Assembly (NCBI GenBank): GCA_030562195.1
Contig: JAUJPP010000002.1
Location: 806,001-870,000, forward strand
DNA from: Nipponacmea schrenckii
Taxonomy: Eukaryota; Mollusca; Gastropoda; Lottiidae
Direction of reading: 5' to 3'
Length of the DNA stretch: 64,000 bases
Position numbers and translations under genes: made by a program. The notes below the pieces were generated by a model, which had not been told where the DNA came from, ran no database searches, and saw only the letters and a program-made list of their open reading frames with translations. Positions 62,701 to 64,000 of this stretch are shown here, in pieces (positions within the stretch are counted from its first letter, which is position 1; each line of letters starts with the position of its first letter).

Positions 62701-63172
62701 AAGTAAGATCTTTTACAGGCCACTGTACGTTGCTTTATTCTAATTAGCTTTTAATATGTAATAATATTAATAATAATAACCAAGCTTTATACTTTAATTA
62801 TAAGTTTATATATTCTGCGACGTTTCAACAAGACGTGTTCTAACCTTGTTGAAACGTCGCAGAATAAATGAACTCAGTAATTATTTATCTATAAAGCTTG
62901 GTTATTATTACACATTACTAATTAGTTATTATTATTATACGACCAGCTACTAAATGCCATATAAAGGATACTATAATATTTATGCAGTTGAAATAGGTTA
63001 TTACATTGACAGGGTGGGCACTCATCCCATTAAAACTATCGGCTTATCAATTATTACCCTATCTTTATGGTATTAGGTGATATCTCAATTTATGTATTTT
63101 AATGCAATTGAAAAAAAAACCCAAAAACAACTCACCGCATACAACAGCAATAAGTAGTACCAGTACCTTCAT
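59763..63172 (-). CDS. Secreted protein with two saposin B domains, about 229 aa
   Basis: Exons on the minus strand: 63136-63172, 61672-61796, 60977-61039, 60755-60814, 60237-60434, 59763-59969 (TAG stop). All junctions are GT-AG and in phase. Residues 1-18 (MKVLVLLIAVVC and on) form a signal peptide. Domain 1 has the six-cysteine saposin pattern: YCTAC, LCSRLG, CKQYVNSYGP, LCSKVKLC, with a sequon in NYNKT. Domain 2: ECFICKLV, KACNVIPSKFRSKC, YTPKIIELVL, PPEQICKKIGLC. Saposins bind and present lipids, usually in lysosomes, but some animal relatives are membrane-active defence proteins. The 3' end is uncertain: a good donor (GTAAGT) at 59785 could lead to more domains, as in longer prosaposins, in place of the TAG at 59763. 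Confidence 0.85.
61193..61616. mobile_element. Possible hAT-like non-autonomous element with G/C runs
   Basis: CAGGGCCGCACATG (61192) and TTGTGCGACCCTAT (61606-61619) look like imperfect inverted termini of the CAGGG type seen in hAT elements. The interior has CCCAAACTTTTG repeats and long G and C runs (61566-61603). No 8 bp target duplication was found, so the call is weak. In the saposin intron next to exon 2. Confidence 0.3.
62400..62530. repeat. Short GTGACGG-type repeat
   Basis: GAGTGACGG and GAACTCATTGACGG-like motifs recur about every 20-30 bp (GAGTGACGGAGTGGCGAAC; GAGTGACGGGCTCACTGACG twice). GC-rich against the background. In the saposin first intron. Confidence 0.6.
62771..62910. 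mobile_element. 140 bp foldback element with GACGTTTCAAC hairpin
   Basis: Outer arms TAATAATAACCAAGCTTTAT and its complement (62891-62910). Inner arms TATTCTGCGACGTTTCAACA and TGTTGAAACGTCGCAGAATA around a small loop at about 62835. The inner core GCGACGTTTCAAC is also the core of the palindrome at 1802-1918. Saposin first intron. Confidence 0.7.
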
Positions 63173-63663
63173 GATGAGATTTGATATAATTTCGACTAAC
63201 TATAGGAAGTAATTCTTGTCACCAACTGATAATTGAGTGAAATGCACGACCTTAAATAGAGCTTGAATGTAGTTTTAGTTTCAATCTTCTTAGTATTAAC
63301 ATCTTGACAGTTAATCATAAAGGCGTATCGGAAGGAATTAGTTATAAAATGAAATTTATATTATCATTAATATTAATATGCTTTTCCCCAAAAATTACTA
63401 ATTTTTTGAATATTAGGAGTTAGCCCACTGGATTTTCAAACGTGTGTTCCTATCAGACCGGCTATTTCAACTGTCTTTGGGTCAATTAAGGAGGAGGGGG
63501 GGGGGGGGGGTTAAAGCCACTGTTCCCAGGTTTAATAAAATATACACATTGCAGATTATTCCACGACAGCTTTAATCTTTTGTAAATGGGTTTCTTATCA
63601 TAGAATGCAACATTATGAGCTGCATATTTTTTTTCAGTATAGAAAGATAACTTTATATAAAGA

Positions 63664-64000
63664 TAGCTTGTCAAGCAAGATAACACATACTATACCAGCT
63701 GTCAGAAGTATTAGTCTTTAATCATGAACAAGGTCTCACCGACATGCACTTTATTATAAATTCCATCAAAACATGATGCATTGTATATATGTGGACGTAT
63801 ATTGTCTGTCCGTCCGTCGGTTCGTCCGTCAACATTTGTTGTAGACATAATAGAAGCTACAATTTTCAATTGATTTCCATAAAACTTACTGTGAGCATTT
63901 GAATTGATAAGACGGCGGTCAAGTTCGATTTTATTGATTTTTCGATGAACGGTTTTTTGGTTATTGCCCCTGCCTCAATATTTGTTGTTGATGCAATAGA
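63664..64000. mobile_element. Core-repeat element, cut by the window end
   Basis: GCTTGTCAAGCAAGAT at about 63667, GTGGACGTATATTGTC and a CCGTCCGTCGGTTCGTCCGTC run (63807-63830), then core sequence whose reverse complement matches the repeats near the TLRs (GCTACAATTTTCAATTGATT, GGCGGTCAAGTTCGA). It continues past 64000. Confidence 0.6.

Overview
This 64 kb window is AT-rich animal DNA with short, spliced, GT-AG genes. The gene content, the repeat architecture (roughly 140-160 bp core repeats between GCTTGCCAGGCAAG-type and ATACGCCCAC-type ends, with a CCGT/CGTC microsatellite) and the multi-cysteine-cluster Toll-like receptors point to a lophotrochozoan, most likely a mollusc. That assignment is an inference; no species can be named from the sequence alone.

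Layout. 1-3,100: nested mobile repeats (a core-repeat element invaded by a 603 bp TIR transposon and by a foldback element with arms of about 150 bp). 3,136-3,403 (-): one probable coding exon of an unrecognised membrane protein. 5,530-19,010: a Toll-like receptor (TLR) cluster with an intact gene (16,277-18,394), a frameshifted near-identical copy (6,100-8,198) and a truncated copy (11,834-12,520). Two copies of one non-LTR retrotransposon and core-repeat elements lie between them. A 500 N assembly gap lies at 9,036-9,535. 21,133-23,122 (+): a divergent alpha-tubulin lacking Lys40. 23,703-39,779 (-): VPS35L, 26 coding exons that sum to exactly 977 codons. 40,007-41,159 (+): MED9, followed after 17 nt by GEMIN6 (41,177-41,689, +), an apparent dicistronic arrangement. 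42,810-44,797 (-): CYBC1/EROS in six exons. 46,904-55,316 (+): HEXD, 13 exons found, first exon not located. 57,455-59,485: a 2 kb core-repeat element. 59,763-63,172 (-): a secreted protein with two saposin B domains.

The genes are mainly housekeeping: endosomal recycling (VPS35L), Mediator (MED9), SMN complex (GEMIN6), GH20 hexosaminidase (HEXD), NADPH-oxidase chaperone (CYBC1) and saposin. They do not form one pathway. VPS35L and MED9 are head-to-head and share a 227 bp intergenic region. GEMIN6 and CYBC1 are tail-to-tail, and CYBC1 and HEXD are head-to-head. CYBC1 and HEXD are also neighbours in human, so this looks like ancient microsynteny.

The most unusual signals are: (1) two tandem arrays, in HEXD and VPS35L, whose repeat unit is an exon 3' end plus its splice donor; (2) the 17 nt MED9-GEMIN6 spacing; (3) a 1.35 kb intronic array of about 40 units each carrying a TGACTCA heptamer; (4) the stepwise history readable in the TLR cluster, including an empty-site copy of the retrotransposon insertion; and (5) several TTAA-flanked elements with AGGGATAATA termini in HEXD, one holding a THAP-like remnant. 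No new enzymatic or immune system was found. rRNA, tRNA genes and CRISPR arrays were not seen.
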